From: UBA5266 sp964610025
Lineage (GTDB): Bacteria > Bacteroidota > Bacteroidia > Bacteroidales > WCHB1-69
NCBI GenBank assembly: GCA_964610025.1
Contig: CAZSTX010000017.1
Span: 1-38,061, forward strand
Reading direction: 5' to 3'
Length of the DNA: 38,061 nt
This document shows, one piece after another, positions 17,887 through 26,185 of this stretch (the stretch's first letter is position 1; each line of letters opens with the position of its first letter). A program made the position numbers and the translations under genes. The notes beneath the pieces were generated by a model that did not search any database, was not told the origin of the DNA, and saw only the letters and a program-made list of their open reading frames with translations.

Positions 17887-18199
17887 TGATTTGATAAAAG
17901 ATGCAAAAAAATCAACAGAAGTAAAATCCTTTCACATTGTAAAAAGGACAGAAATTTTGAAAGAATATGGATTGAAAAAGTAAAAAAACTCATTAATAAA
18001 ATAAACACTAAGTGTATGAAATATAAATACATAAAATATATTTTCAAAAAAGAGTTTATTATTATTGAAAAAAAGTTTAATTTTGCAATTGTAAAAAAAT
18101 AAACTTTGAGTACTTTAAACTATAATTTTTATTGTTGTTTTTGTAAATATCAAAAAACAATTATTTATTAGGTTTAATTAAAAATACAATAAAAAGCGT
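17887..18199 (+). other. 313-nt intergenic region with the promoter of the GH73-ETF unit
   Basis: AT-rich spacer after the M13 stop. It holds a TAATTTTGC box near its right end. No terminator-like hairpin, RNA gene or convincing coding sequence is visible. A short plus-frame stretch up to 17983 reads like protein but begins inside the M13 gene in another frame. Confidence 0.6.
18078..18085 (+). promoter_or_regulatory. -7 promoter box (TAATTTTGC) for the GH73-ETF unit
   Basis: TAATTTTG followed by C matches TAnnTTTG. It is about 115 nt before the glucosaminidase ATG and is the only such box before the three rightward genes 18200-22773. No normal -33 box is seen. Confidence 0.5.
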
Positions 18200-19159
18200 A
18201 TGAAGTCGAAAAATAAATTATTGTTGCCTATTGTTTTTCTATTAAGTATCTTTACTTTACAGGCACAATACACGACAAAAGATATTTATTCTTACATTGA
18301 AACTTATAGCGATTTAGCAGTAAAAAAAATGAAAGACTATGGAATTCCTGCGAGCATTACTTTGGCGCAAGGAATTTTAGAATCGGCAGCTGGAACGAGT
18401 TTTTTAGCACAACATGCTAATAATCATTTTGGAATAAAATGTCATGCCGATTGGAAAGGAAAAACTTATTTCAAAGACGACGATAAAAAAGACGAGTGTT
18501 TTCGTTCCTACAATTCTGTAGAAGATTCGTATAATGACCATTCAGATTTTTTAAAAAAACCACGATATGCAAGCTTGTTTGATTTGAGTATAACTGATTA
18601 TAAATCATGGGCTAAAGAGTTGAAAAAATGTGGCTATGCTACCGATCCTAATTATCCAGAGCGTCTTATTAATTTGATTGAAAAATATTCTCTCAATCAA
18701 TACGATTCAGAAACATATGTAAAAAATAAAAAAGAAAAAAATATTTACAAAAAACTACAACAAAATCAGATTGTTGTAATGGATAATAAAAAATATATTT
18801 TAGTAGATTATCCGTATACTGCTCGTTCTGTTTACCTTAACAACGATACTTATTTTATTTTTACTAAAGAAGGCGAAAATTATTACGATATTGCTATTGA
18901 TGTTCAGTTGTCGCTTAGTCTGTTGAAAAAATACAATGATATTACCCAACGCAATTACCGAACCAAAGAAAACGAAATGGTGTATATATCAAAAAAACAA
19001 AAATATAATAAATATGAAAAAGAACATATAGTTGTTCAAGGTGAAACATTGCATGATATTTCACAGTTTTATGGAGTGAGAGAAAAATCGTTAAGAAAAC
19101 TAAATAATTTAACCAAAGAATCGAAAATAGCAGCTGGGAATATTATTCGATTAAAATAA
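18200..19159 (+). CDS. GH73-type peptidoglycan glucosaminidase with C-terminal LysM
   Basis: A 319-residue exported cell-wall hydrolase. A signal peptide (about 1-22, LQAQ) precedes the glucosaminidase domain (about 27-165). The candidate catalytic Glu is E61 in TLAQGILESAAGTS, and the domain includes NNHFGIKCH, FRSYNSVEDSYNDHSDF and YATDPNYPERL, all typical of GH73/FlgJ-like enzymes. A Lys/Tyr-rich linker leads to one LysM domain (about 275-319, VVQGETLHDISQFYGV) that binds peptidoglycan. It should cut the glycan strands in the periplasm during growth or division. The ETF-QO gene starts 10 nt downstream, so the genes are cotranscribed, although their functions look unrelated. Confidence 0.92.
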   Translation: MKSKNKLLLPIVFLLSIFTLQAQYTTKDIYSYIETYSDLAVKKMKDYGIPASITLAQGILESAAGTSFLAQHANNHFGIKCHADWKGKTYFKDDDKKDECFRSYNSVEDSYNDHSDFLKKPRYASLFDLSITDYKSWAKELKKCGYATDPNYPERLINLIEKYSLNQYDSETYVKNKKEKNIYKKLQQNQIVVMDNKKYILVDYPYTARSVYLNNDTYFIFTKEGENYYDIAIDVQLSLSLLKKYNDITQRNYRTKENEMVYISKKQKYNKYEKEHIVVQGETLHDISQFYGVREKSLRKLNNLTKESKIAAGNIIRLK

Positions 19160-19169
19160 TTCAATATCA

Positions 19170-20822
19170 ATGGATAATATTGTTAATACTGATGTTTTAA
19201 TTATCGGTGGAGGACCTTCTGGCTTATCTACAGCCATACATTTAGCCAATCTTTTAGAAGAGAAGCAGTTGAAAAAACGTATATTGCTTATTGATAAAGG
19301 GAAAGAAATTGGCAGCCACATTTTGTCGGGTGCTATTGTTGTTACAGAGGTGTTTAAGTTGCTTTTTAAAGACAAAGATTTTAATGAAATTCCTTTTGAT
19401 ACTAAAATTATTAAAGACAAAATAGTATTATTAAGTAAAAATAAAAAAATCAAACTTCCTTTTCCTATTCCCTATATGAAAAATAAGGGTAATTATGTAG
19501 CATCGCTTGCGCAACTTTGTAAATATATGGCAAAAGTTGCACAAGAAAAAGGAGTGGAAATTTACACTGGATTTTCTGTCAATGAGATTCTTTACGAAAA
19601 TGGGCGAATTGTTGGAGCTAAAACAATAGACACAGGAGTTGACCACACAGGAAAAGCAATGATGAATTTTCAGGAAGGAACAAAAATATTAGCTGATGTT
19701 GTTGTTTTTGCAGAAGGTGTTCGCGGCACATTAACGCAAGCATTAATCCAAAAATTTCAATTAGATAAAAACCGCAATCAACAAATTTATTCATTGGGTT
19801 GTAAAGAGTTGTGGACTGTTCCCGAAGGTAGAATTAAAGCGGGCGAAGTATATCATACGATGGGCTATCCACTTACAATAAAAGAATTTGGCGGAGGTTT
19901 TGTTTATGGAATGAAAAACAACAGATTAGCTTTAGGCTTGGTAGTAGGTTTGGATTATCAAGACCCTACTTTTGATGTGCATCATGCATTTCAAATTTGG
20001 AAAACCCATCCATTTATTCGAAAAATTATTCAAGGAGGAAAATTGTTAGAGTATGGTGCCAAAACTTTACCTGAAGGAGGCTATTATGCTATTCCTAAAT
20101 TAACTGTAGACCATGCGTTGATAGTAGGCGATGCGGCGGGTTTTTTAACTATACCGGCTTTAAAAGGTATTCATTTAGCAATATATTCTGCAATGTTGGC
20201 TGCTAAAACTATTGTTGAAGCATTCAACCAAAACAATTTTTCAGAAAAAACATTGTCAACTTATGAAACTGAAGTGAAAAATAGTATTATTTATAAAGAA
20301 ATGTATCCAGTTCGCAATGTTAGGCAAGCTTTTGCCGATGGTTTAATTGCCGGAGGCATTCAATTTGCTTTTCAGATTATCACAAGAGGAGCAGGATTAA
20401 GAGGAAGGATTTATATAAAAAGCGATAGTGTACAAACTAAAAAAATAAAAGACTATAAACAAAAAACATTTTATGAACGATTTAAAAATCAATTTGATTT
20501 TGATAAAGAAATTACTTTTGACAAAGTTACCGATGTTTATTATAGTGGAACACATCACGATGAAAAACAAATTCCTCATCTGAAAGTGAATGATATTGTT
20601 GCTTTTAATGAAATCAATATCAAACAATACGGAGCGCCTTGTCAGTATTTTTGCCCAGCTGATGTGTATGAAATACATACCGATAAAAATGGGAATAAAG
20701 ACTTACGTATTCATTTTGAAAATTGTGTTCATTGTAAAACTTGTGATATTAAAAGCGTAGATAAACGAATTAGTTGGCATCTTCCAAATGGGGATAATGG
20801 TCCTGATTATCAATATATGTAA
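19170..20822 (+). CDS. Electron transfer flavoprotein:quinone oxidoreductase (ETF-QO)
   Basis: A 550-residue flavo-iron-sulfur protein that takes electrons from reduced ETF and passes them to the membrane quinone, probably menaquinone here. The FAD-binding GGGPSG is at 13-18, and IGSHILSGAIV follows. The middle carries VPEGRIKAGEVYHTMGYP and the second FAD contact VGDAAGFLTIPALKGIH. The C-terminal [4Fe-4S] ligands are C495 (FCPADVYE) and C519, C522, C525 (CVHCKTC). The full FixX-like ferredoxin end is therefore fused on, unlike FixC, which lacks it. Length is normal for ETF-QO. It lies 10 nt upstream of a fused ETF gene, its obvious partner. No acyl-CoA dehydrogenase or other electron donor is present in the window. 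Confidence 0.95.
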   Translation: MDNIVNTDVLIIGGGPSGLSTAIHLANLLEEKQLKKRILLIDKGKEIGSHILSGAIVVTEVFKLLFKDKDFNEIPFDTKIIKDKIVLLSKNKKIKLPFPIPYMKNKGNYVASLAQLCKYMAKVAQEKGVEIYTGFSVNEILYENGRIVGAKTIDTGVDHTGKAMMNFQEGTKILADVVVFAEGVRGTLTQALIQKFQLDKNRNQQIYSLGCKELWTVPEGRIKAGEVYHTMGYPLTIKEFGGGFVYGMKNNRLALGLVVGLDYQDPTFDVHHAFQIWKTHPFIRKIIQGGKLLEYGAKTLPEGGYYAIPKLTVDHALIVGDAAGFLTIPALKGIHLAIYSAMLAAKTIVEAFNQNNFSEKTLSTYETEVKNSIIYKEMYPVRNVRQAFADGLIAGGIQFAFQIITRGAGLRGRIYIKSDSVQTKKIKDYKQKTFYERFKNQFDFDKEITFDKVTDVYYSGTHHDEKQIPHLKVNDIVAFNEINIKQYGAPCQYFCPADVYEIHTDKNGNKDLRIHFENCVHCKTCDIKSVDKRISWHLPNGDNGPDYQYM

Positions 20823-20832
20823 AAGTGAAAAT

Positions 20833-22773
20833 ATGAAATTGACAGTAATTAATTTATTAAAACAAGTTCCACTTCCTTCCGAAATGCGCATAGGAGACGA
20901 TGGGCTAATGGACAGAACAAAAGCAAAGTCCATTATTAATATTGATTGTCAATTTGCGTTAGAAGCTGGTTTGCAATTAAAAAAACAATATCCCAATTTG
21001 CGTTTGCTGGCATGTTCTATGGGACCTGTTTCATTTAAAACATCTTTACGCAAAGCTTTATCATTAGGATATGATGAGGCTTATTTACTAACAGATAAGC
21101 AATTGAGTGGAAGCGATACTTTTGCTACTGGATTGGCTTTGTCAACTTTATTACAGCATTTAGGTTTTTCGAAAGAGAGTAAAGAAAAATTTATTATTTT
21201 GGCTGGTCGTCAAACCAGCGATGGTGATACAGCACATGTTCCTTCACAAGTGGCTGCTCATTTAAATATCCCACAAGCTACTTTTGTAGAAAAAATACAA
21301 CTCTTTGAAGACGAAACTATAATAGCAGAACGCATTATAGAAGGCGGATTTCAAAAAGTGAAATTGCCTTTGCCTTGTGTGCTATCTTTAACTCCAACAG
21401 GAGTAGCACTACGCAAACCTTCACTTTATAATACCATTAAAGCACAGAATAAAACAATTTATCAATTTGGTATTAAAGATATTAATTTAGATTCTAAAAA
21501 TATTGGCATTAATGGTTCGCCTACTATTGTCGTTAAAGTGCAGGATATGATTAGTGAACGCTTACCTGTAAAAATGATGCAAGGAGTTAGTGAAAAAATA
21601 AAAGTCGAAAACCTTATTCTTTCTTTAGCTACTATAAATAAAACTTCACAACAAAAAGAAGAGAAACAATATCAAAAAAAAGAAATCCCTGATTTTCCTA
21701 TTCAAGATATTCGTGGCGAATTTAGAGGAATACTGACATGGGCAGAAGTTGTTAATCAAGGAATTAGCTATTCTTCTATCGAAATGTTAAACGTAGCACG
21801 TCAATTACAGATACAATTAGATAAAGAAACGAAAATTACTACTTTATTAATAGGAGATAAAATAAGTCATTTAGCAAAAGAATTGATAGCTTATGGTGCT
21901 GACGAAGTAATAGTAGTAGAAAACAATCGCTTAAAAGAGTATCAAATATTACCTTTTACTTCAATTTTTACACAATGTATTCAAAACCTCAAACCGGAGA
22001 TAGTATTATTTGCTGCTACGACTTCAGGGCGCGAATTAGCTCCTCGTATAGCTGTTCATACGGGCAGTGGTGTAACTGCTGATTGTACAAAATTAGCAAT
22101 CAGTTATTATATTAATAGAAAAAAGCAAATCATCATTTATCCTTTATTACACTCTTACCGTCCTACTTATGGAGAAAGTAAATTAGCAACTATTTTGGGA
22201 TTTAAATTTCCTCAAATATCAACAGCTCGTCCTGGTACTTTTAATATTTTACCTTACGATACATCGCGCCAAGGAAAAATAAGTAATTTTAGCCCAATAT
22301 TACATGAAAATGATTTTTGTGTTCATTTATTGCAAACGTTTCGTAATGAAAATAATTTGCAAAATCTTTTTGACACCGATATTATAGTGTCGGGAGGAAG
22401 AGGAGCTATAAGCGATAACTTGCAGTTAATTAAAGATTTAGTTGAAGTCTTTCGCCAAAAGGGAATTAAATCTGATTGGGGATCAAGTAGGATGGTCGTT
22501 GACGAAGGGTATGCAGAATACAAACGTCAGATTGGACAAACTGGAATAACTGTACGTCCAAAATTGTATATAGCTGTAGGAATATCAGGAGCTATCCAGC
22601 ATATTGCAGGATTGAAAGAGGCTAAAACAATTGTAGCTATTGATGAAAATCCGAAAGCACCTATTTTTAAATATGCTGATTATGGTATAATAGGAAGATA
22701 CCAAGATATATTGCCCGAACTTATCGAGCAGTTTAGTCAATACGATGATATTGATAAAATTTTAAACAGATAG
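20833..22773 (+). CDS. etfBA: Fused electron transfer flavoprotein, beta (FixA-like) and alpha (FixB-like) subunits in one chain
   Basis: A 646-residue protein joining both ETF subunits. Residues 1-265 are the beta subunit: MGPVSF at 63-68, TDKQLSGSDTFATG, and the nucleotide loop SDGDTAHVP (129-137) followed by PQATFVEKI. A Gln/Lys/Glu-rich linker (about 268-290) leads to the alpha subunit (about 295-646). This has TSGRELAPRIAVHTG, STARPG (463-468), VSGGRGAI (519-526), SSRMVVDEGY, GQTG and the FAD-binding GISGAIQH (583-590). No stop or frameshift separates the halves, and both look intact. The frame is open 15 codons further upstream inside the ETF-QO gene; ATG 20833, 10 nt after that stop, gives the natural N-terminus. 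The order beta-alpha matches the usual etfB-etfA gene order. It passes electrons to ETF-QO; the donor is unknown. Confidence 0.95.
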   Translation: MKLTVINLLKQVPLPSEMRIGDDGLMDRTKAKSIINIDCQFALEAGLQLKKQYPNLRLLACSMGPVSFKTSLRKALSLGYDEAYLLTDKQLSGSDTFATGLALSTLLQHLGFSKESKEKFIILAGRQTSDGDTAHVPSQVAAHLNIPQATFVEKIQLFEDETIIAERIIEGGFQKVKLPLPCVLSLTPTGVALRKPSLYNTIKAQNKTIYQFGIKDINLDSKNIGINGSPTIVVKVQDMISERLPVKMMQGVSEKIKVENLILSLATINKTSQQKEEKQYQKKEIPDFPIQDIRGEFRGILTWAEVVNQGISYSSIEMLNVARQLQIQLDKETKITTLLIGDKISHLAKELIAYGADEVIVVENNRLKEYQILPFTSIFTQCIQNLKPEIVLFAATTSGRELAPRIAVHTGSGVTADCTKLAISYYINRKKQIIIYPLLHSYRPTYGESKLATILGFKFPQISTARPGTFNILPYDTSRQGKISNFSPILHENDFCVHLLQTFRNENNLQNLFDTDIIVSGGRGAISDNLQLIKDLVEVFRQKGIKSDWGSSRMVVDEGYAEYKRQIGQTGITVRPKLYIAVGISGAIQHIAGLKEAKTIVAIDENPKAPIFKYADYGIIGRYQDILPELIEQFSQYDDIDKILNR

Positions 22774-22778
22774 GTTGT

Positions 22779-23360
22779 TTATTTTTTCTTTTCTGTCGAA
22801 AAACCAAATTTTCCTATTTTTTCTCCTAAACAATAGTAGTTTCCATGGGTATAGGATACTAAGTTGGCGTTAAAAAGTTCTAAAGCTTGTGTTGTAGGAT
22901 TCAAATATTTTTTGCTCGCGTGTATTGCTACTATATCGGCAATAAACATATCATGACTTCCAAGCGAAATAATCTCTTTGACAACACATTCTATATTTAC
23001 CGGCGATTCGGCTATCATGGGAGCTTTGACTTTTTCGGCTGGAATAGGCGTTATCATCATTGTCTCAAATTTATTGTACTTCTTTCCCGACCTCACACCA
23101 CACCAATCGGTAATAGCTGTTAGATTTTTGGATACTAAATTGATAACAAATTCTTTGTTTTCCTTAATAATTCCATAAGAATGGCGTTCGGGACGTATAG
23201 AAATGTAACACATTGGAGGTTTAGAACAAATAGTGCCACACCATGCAATGGTAATAATATTATATTTTTCGGGAGTATCGCCACAACTAACCATGATTAC
23301 AGGCAAAGGATTGAGTAAGTTAGCTGGTGGAAAAGATGTCTTTAATATATTTGTTTTCAT
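22779..23360 (-). CDS. Flavin reductase family protein (FMN-binding split barrel)
   Basis: A 193-residue protein of the flavin-reductase-like FMN-binding split-barrel family. Typical segments are NLLNPLPVIMVSCGD at the start, NIITIAWCGTICSKPPMCYISIRPERHSY, then ENKEFVINLVS and a His-bearing C-terminal part. Such proteins reduce or bind FMN with NAD(P)H; the partner enzyme is unknown. The frame is open 12 codons upstream, but ATG 23360 overlaps the stop of the TrmH-like gene by one base (TAATG), an arrangement that supports this start and implies coupled translation. It is the last gene of the gpmA unit. Its stop is 5 nt from the stop of the fused ETF gene on the other strand. Confidence 0.88.
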   Translation of the reverse strand: MKTNILKTSFPPANLLNPLPVIMVSCGDTPEKYNIITIAWCGTICSKPPMCYISIRPERHSYGIIKENKEFVINLVSKNLTAITDWCGVRSGKKYNKFETMMITPIPAEKVKAPMIAESPVNIECVVKEIISLGSHDMFIADIVAIHASKKYLNPTTQALELFNANLVSYTHGNYYCLGEKIGKFGFSTEKKK

Positions 23361-23902
23361 TATAAAATATTTTTCGCTGTTAAAAATAAATGCCATAAAA
23401 CAATACCAACACTAACTGATATGTTAAATGAGTGTTTGATGCCTAATTGAGGTATTTCAACACATTGGTGACTAATATCAATTATTTTCTGTTCAACTCC
23501 CATTATTTCATTTCCAAAAATAAGTGCTATTTTTGAATTGAAATCGGGCTTGAAATCTTGAAGTTCAATGCTATTTTCTACCTGCTCTATTGCAATTATT
23601 TGAAAATTTTGTTTTTTTAATGTTGTTATAACATTTTCAGTAACTGCTTCATATGTCCATGCTACCGATAGGGTCGCTCCAAGTGCTGTTTTTTCGATTT
23701 CTTTATGCGGAGGCTTTGCAGTGATGCCACATAAATAAATATGTTCGATACGAAAAGCATCGGAAGTGCGAAAAATAGAACCAACATTGTTCATGCTGCG
23801 TACATTATCTAAAATAATAACCACAGGTAATTTTTTGCTTTTTTTAAAATCTTCTATACTAATACGATTTAATTCGTTCATTGACAATTTTTTGCTCATC
23901 AT
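23360..23902 (-). CDS. TrmH/SpoU-family RNA 2'-O-methyltransferase
   Basis: A 180-residue SPOUT methyltransferase with the three SpoU motifs: NVGSIFRTSDAF (motif 1), LIFGNEIMGV (motif 2) and IPQLGIKHSFNISVSVGIVLW (motif 3), the last two forming the SAM-binding trefoil knot. The protein is short, with no N-terminal RNA-binding domain of the RlmB type, so a tRNA target is more likely than 23S rRNA, but this is inference. Two Met codons in a row make the start uncertain by one residue. It lies 9 nt after trmD, another RNA methyltransferase, and overlaps the flavin reductase start. Confidence 0.88.
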   Translation of the reverse strand: MMSKKLSMNELNRISIEDFKKSKKLPVVIILDNVRSMNNVGSIFRTSDAFRIEHIYLCGITAKPPHKEIEKTALGATLSVAWTYEAVTENVITTLKKQNFQIIAIEQVENSIELQDFKPDFNSKIALIFGNEIMGVEQKIIDISHQCVEIPQLGIKHSFNISVSVGIVLWHLFLTAKNIL

Positions 23903-23911
23903 TTACTTGTA

Positions 23912-24595
23912 TTATTCATTAGGTAAAAGATCGGGTCTTCGGCTTTTAGTGCGTTCTATCGATTGTTCTAATTTCCACTCGTTGATTAGTTTTTCATTTC
24001 CAGAAAGTAATATATCTGGAACACAATGCCCTTTGTAGTTGTAAGGGCGTGTATAAACGGGTGGGGACAATAATTCATGCTGAAAAGAATCGGCGAGGGC
24101 TGAGGTTTCGTCATTAAGAACATTAGGAATGAGCCTTACAATTGCATCGCATACAATGGCTGCAGGCAATTCGCCTCCCGATACAACATAATCGCCAATA
24201 GAAATTTCTTTAGTGATAAATAGCTCTCTAATGCGTTCGTCTATCCCTTTATAATGTCCACACAAAAGTAGGATGTTTTCGTGCATTGACAAATAGTTGG
24301 CTGTTGATTGATTAAACTGCTCACCATCGGGAGTTAAATATATTATTTCTTGATAAATACGTTCTCTTTGCAGTTTTTCTATACATGCGGCTATAGGTTC
24401 TATTTTGAGTAGCATTCCTGCTTCGCCTCCATAAGGATAATCGTCGACACTACGATGTTTATCAGTAGTATAATCGCGAATGTTGTGAAGATAAAAGTGA
24501 ACAATGCCTTTATCTTGTGCACGTTTTAGAATAGAAGTGTTTAAAACCTCTTTAAACATTTCAGGGAAAATAGTTAAAATATCTATTCTCATCAA
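23912..24595 (-). CDS. trmD: tRNA (guanine-37-N1)-methyltransferase
   Basis: A 227-residue SAM-dependent enzyme that methylates G37 of tRNAs, preventing +1 frameshifts. Visible motifs are DILTIFPEMF at the start, DDYPYGGEAGMLLKIEP, LLCGHYKGIDER and ISIGDYVVSGGELPAA (the knot that binds SAM), then the C-terminal PDILLSGNEKLINEWK, including the catalytic-type Asp region. Length is normal. It overlaps the upstream metallophosphatase gene by 4 nt, so translation is probably coupled. In many bacteria trmD sits with rpsP-rimM-rplS; here it does not. Confidence 0.96.
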   Translation of the reverse strand: MMRIDILTIFPEMFKEVLNTSILKRAQDKGIVHFYLHNIRDYTTDKHRSVDDYPYGGEAGMLLKIEPIAACIEKLQRERIYQEIIYLTPDGEQFNQSTANYLSMHENILLLCGHYKGIDERIRELFITKEISIGDYVVSGGELPAAIVCDAIVRLIPNVLNDETSALADSFQHELLSPPVYTRPYNYKGHCVPDILLSGNEKLINEWKLEQSIERTKSRRPDLLPNE

Positions 24596-25308
24596 TCTTC
24601 TATATTAGTTTGTAACGTGAATTCTAATGTATCAAGGTTTAATGCTAAGAGAGAACCAAAAGTATCTACTTTTTCATAATAACAACCATTGTCTAAACAA
24701 ATAAAATGGTAGTTGTCTTTTTCGCGAATAAGGGTTTCGATTCCGTCAATACTTAAAGGAATATGTCCATGTATGATAATACGGTTCCCAATTTTTTCAG
24801 GAATAACAGTAAAATGATTATTGACAAGCATAGCGTTGGTATCGTCAAAAGGATTTTTTTTGCTAAAATTCAATCCTGCATGTACAATAACGTATTTGTC
24901 AGTAAGATAATAGTAAGGTAAATTTTCTATCCATTCAATATAGCTTGTTGGAATATCTTTTATGTTTTTTACTTTGAAACTTTCCATGGTTTCTTTTCCA
25001 CCTACACTCTGCCAAAATCGAAAGGCTTTACTGTGTTTTCTAAAAAAAGTGGGTTTATTGGCTAATTCACTGTAATAGGCTTCAACAAGATATGTTTCAT
25101 GGTTCCCTTTAATGATTTTAAGATTATAACCTTCTTTTTCTAAGTTCATTAAATAATCTAATACTAAACGTGAGTGCTTGCCTCTATCGATTAAATCGCC
25201 CAAAAAATAAATAATATCATCTTTTGAGATACTAATTTTTTCTTCTAATAATTTTTTAAGAGTATAAAAGCACCCATGTATATCTGGGATAACCCATTGA
25301 TTAGCCAT
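24592..25308 (-). CDS. Calcineurin-like metallophosphatase (PrpE/ApaH/PPP-type)
   Basis: A 238-residue phosphoesterase of the PPP subfamily. It has the metal motifs in order: DIHG (9-12), GDLIDRG, KGNHE, VHAGLNF and IHGHIPL. This pattern is found in diadenosine-tetraphosphatases and bacterial serine/threonine phosphatases; the sequence does not fix the substrate. No signal peptide, hence cytoplasmic. It sits between gpmA (13 nt upstream) and trmD (4-nt overlap), in an operon of metabolic and RNA-modification genes. Confidence 0.88.
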   Translation of the reverse strand: MANQWVIPDIHGCFYTLKKLLEEKISISKDDIIYFLGDLIDRGKHSRLVLDYLMNLEKEGYNLKIIKGNHETYLVEAYYSELANKPTFFRKHSKAFRFWQSVGGKETMESFKVKNIKDIPTSYIEWIENLPYYYLTDKYVIVHAGLNFSKKNPFDDTNAMLVNNHFTVIPEKIGNRIIIHGHIPLSIDGIETLIREKDNYHFICLDNGCYYEKVDTFGSLLALNLDTLEFTLQTNIED

Positions 25309-25321
25309 AATGCAGAAAGTG

Positions 25322-26068
25322 TTATTTTTTTGCCTGATTAGCTACTTCTTCCATTAGAGCTTTTAACGTAGCCTCTTCGGCAAGGAAATAATCTTTTTGT
25401 AGATTCATTTGTTGGTCAAAAATAAAAACATAAGGGATTCCTGTTGGTAAGTTTAAGGATACAATGTCTTTGTTGCTAATGTTTTTAATGTGTTTTACAA
25501 TAGCACGTAAACTATTTCCGTGTGCTCCAATAATTACCTCTTTATATGTTTTTAATTTAGGAACAATATCACTTTCCCAATAAGGAATAATTCTATTAAT
25601 GGTATCTTTTAATGATTCTGTGTCGGGAGTTGATCCTTCTTCATTAGCAAGTTTATATTTTAGAGTGTTAGCAGGATGTCTTTCGTCTGATAATGGAAGA
25701 GATGGAGGGGCTACATCGTAACTTCTTCTCCATAGGAGTACTTTCTCATCTCCATATTTATCAGCGGTTTCTTTCTTATTTAATCCTTGCAATACACCAT
25801 AATGTTTTTCGTTTAATCGCCATGTTTTTTCGAGTGGTATCCACAACTCATCCATTTCTTCCATGATATAGAGTAGGGTTTTTATAGCTCTTTTTAAGTA
25901 GGATGTGTATGCATAGCGAAAGCTAAATCCATTTTCTTTTAAAATTTTCCCTGCTTCTATGGCTTCTTTTATTCCTTTTTCTGACAAATCGACATCTGTC
26001 CATCCAGTAAAACGGTTCTCTTTATTCCATTGACTTTCTCCGTGTCGTACTAAAACTAATTTATACAT
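25322..26068 (-). CDS. gpmA: 2,3-bisphosphoglycerate-dependent phosphoglycerate mutase
   Basis: A 248-residue glycolytic enzyme interconverting 3- and 2-phosphoglycerate through a phosphohistidine. The signature VRHGESQWN gives the catalytic His9. FTGWTDVDLSEKG, RLNEKHYG and IGAHGNSLRA (second His) follow, and length is that of the dimeric GpmA type. It is first in a leftward unit of five genes ending with the flavin reductase. A TACTTTTG box lies 41-48 nt upstream, in the 117-nt gap that separates it from the YiiX-like gene. Confidence 0.96.
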   Translation of the reverse strand: MYKLVLVRHGESQWNKENRFTGWTDVDLSEKGIKEAIEAGKILKENGFSFRYAYTSYLKRAIKTLLYIMEEMDELWIPLEKTWRLNEKHYGVLQGLNKKETADKYGDEKVLLWRRSYDVAPPSLPLSDERHPANTLKYKLANEEGSTPDTESLKDTINRIIPYWESDIVPKLKTYKEVIIGAHGNSLRAIVKHIKNISNKDIVSLNLPTGIPYVFIFDQQMNLQKDYFLAEEATLKALMEEVANQAKK

Positions 26069-26108
26069 TTTTATTTATTTAAATAATTGATGATTATATT
26101 AAAGTTTA

Positions 26109-26116
26109 CAAAAGTA
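26109..26116 (-). promoter_or_regulatory. -7 promoter box (TACTTTTG) for the gpmA operon
   Basis: Minus-strand TACTTTTG matches TAnnTTTG and lies 41-48 nt upstream of the gpmA ATG. It is the only such box before the five-gene unit. Confidence 0.5.
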
Positions 26117-26185
26117 TATTTTTTTTTTGAAAATAGAAAGTTTTTACGATGAGTTTTTTTTATAATATTACTAATAAAATGATTT

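Noticed and set aside
17786..17983. A 65-codon plus-strand frame across the end of the M13 gene, with a protein-like tail at 17890-17983
   Set aside because: Two thirds of it is an out-of-frame reading of the peptidase gene. The tail has no recognisable match or separate start, so a remnant cannot be shown.
17694..18047. A 117-codon minus-strand frame opposite the M13 end and the spacer
   Set aside because: It is a hydrophobic low-complexity reading of AT-rich DNA, opposite a real gene, without a promoter or family features.
19151..19453. A 100-codon minus-strand frame opposite the start of the ETF-QO gene
   Set aside because: Shadow of a strong, motif-bearing gene; no independent coding signs.
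20788..20832. Extension of the fused ETF by 15 residues into the ETF-QO gene
   Set aside because: ETF beta proteins begin close to residue Met 20833 (MKLTVINLLKQVP), and the extension only re-reads ETF-QO codons in another frame.
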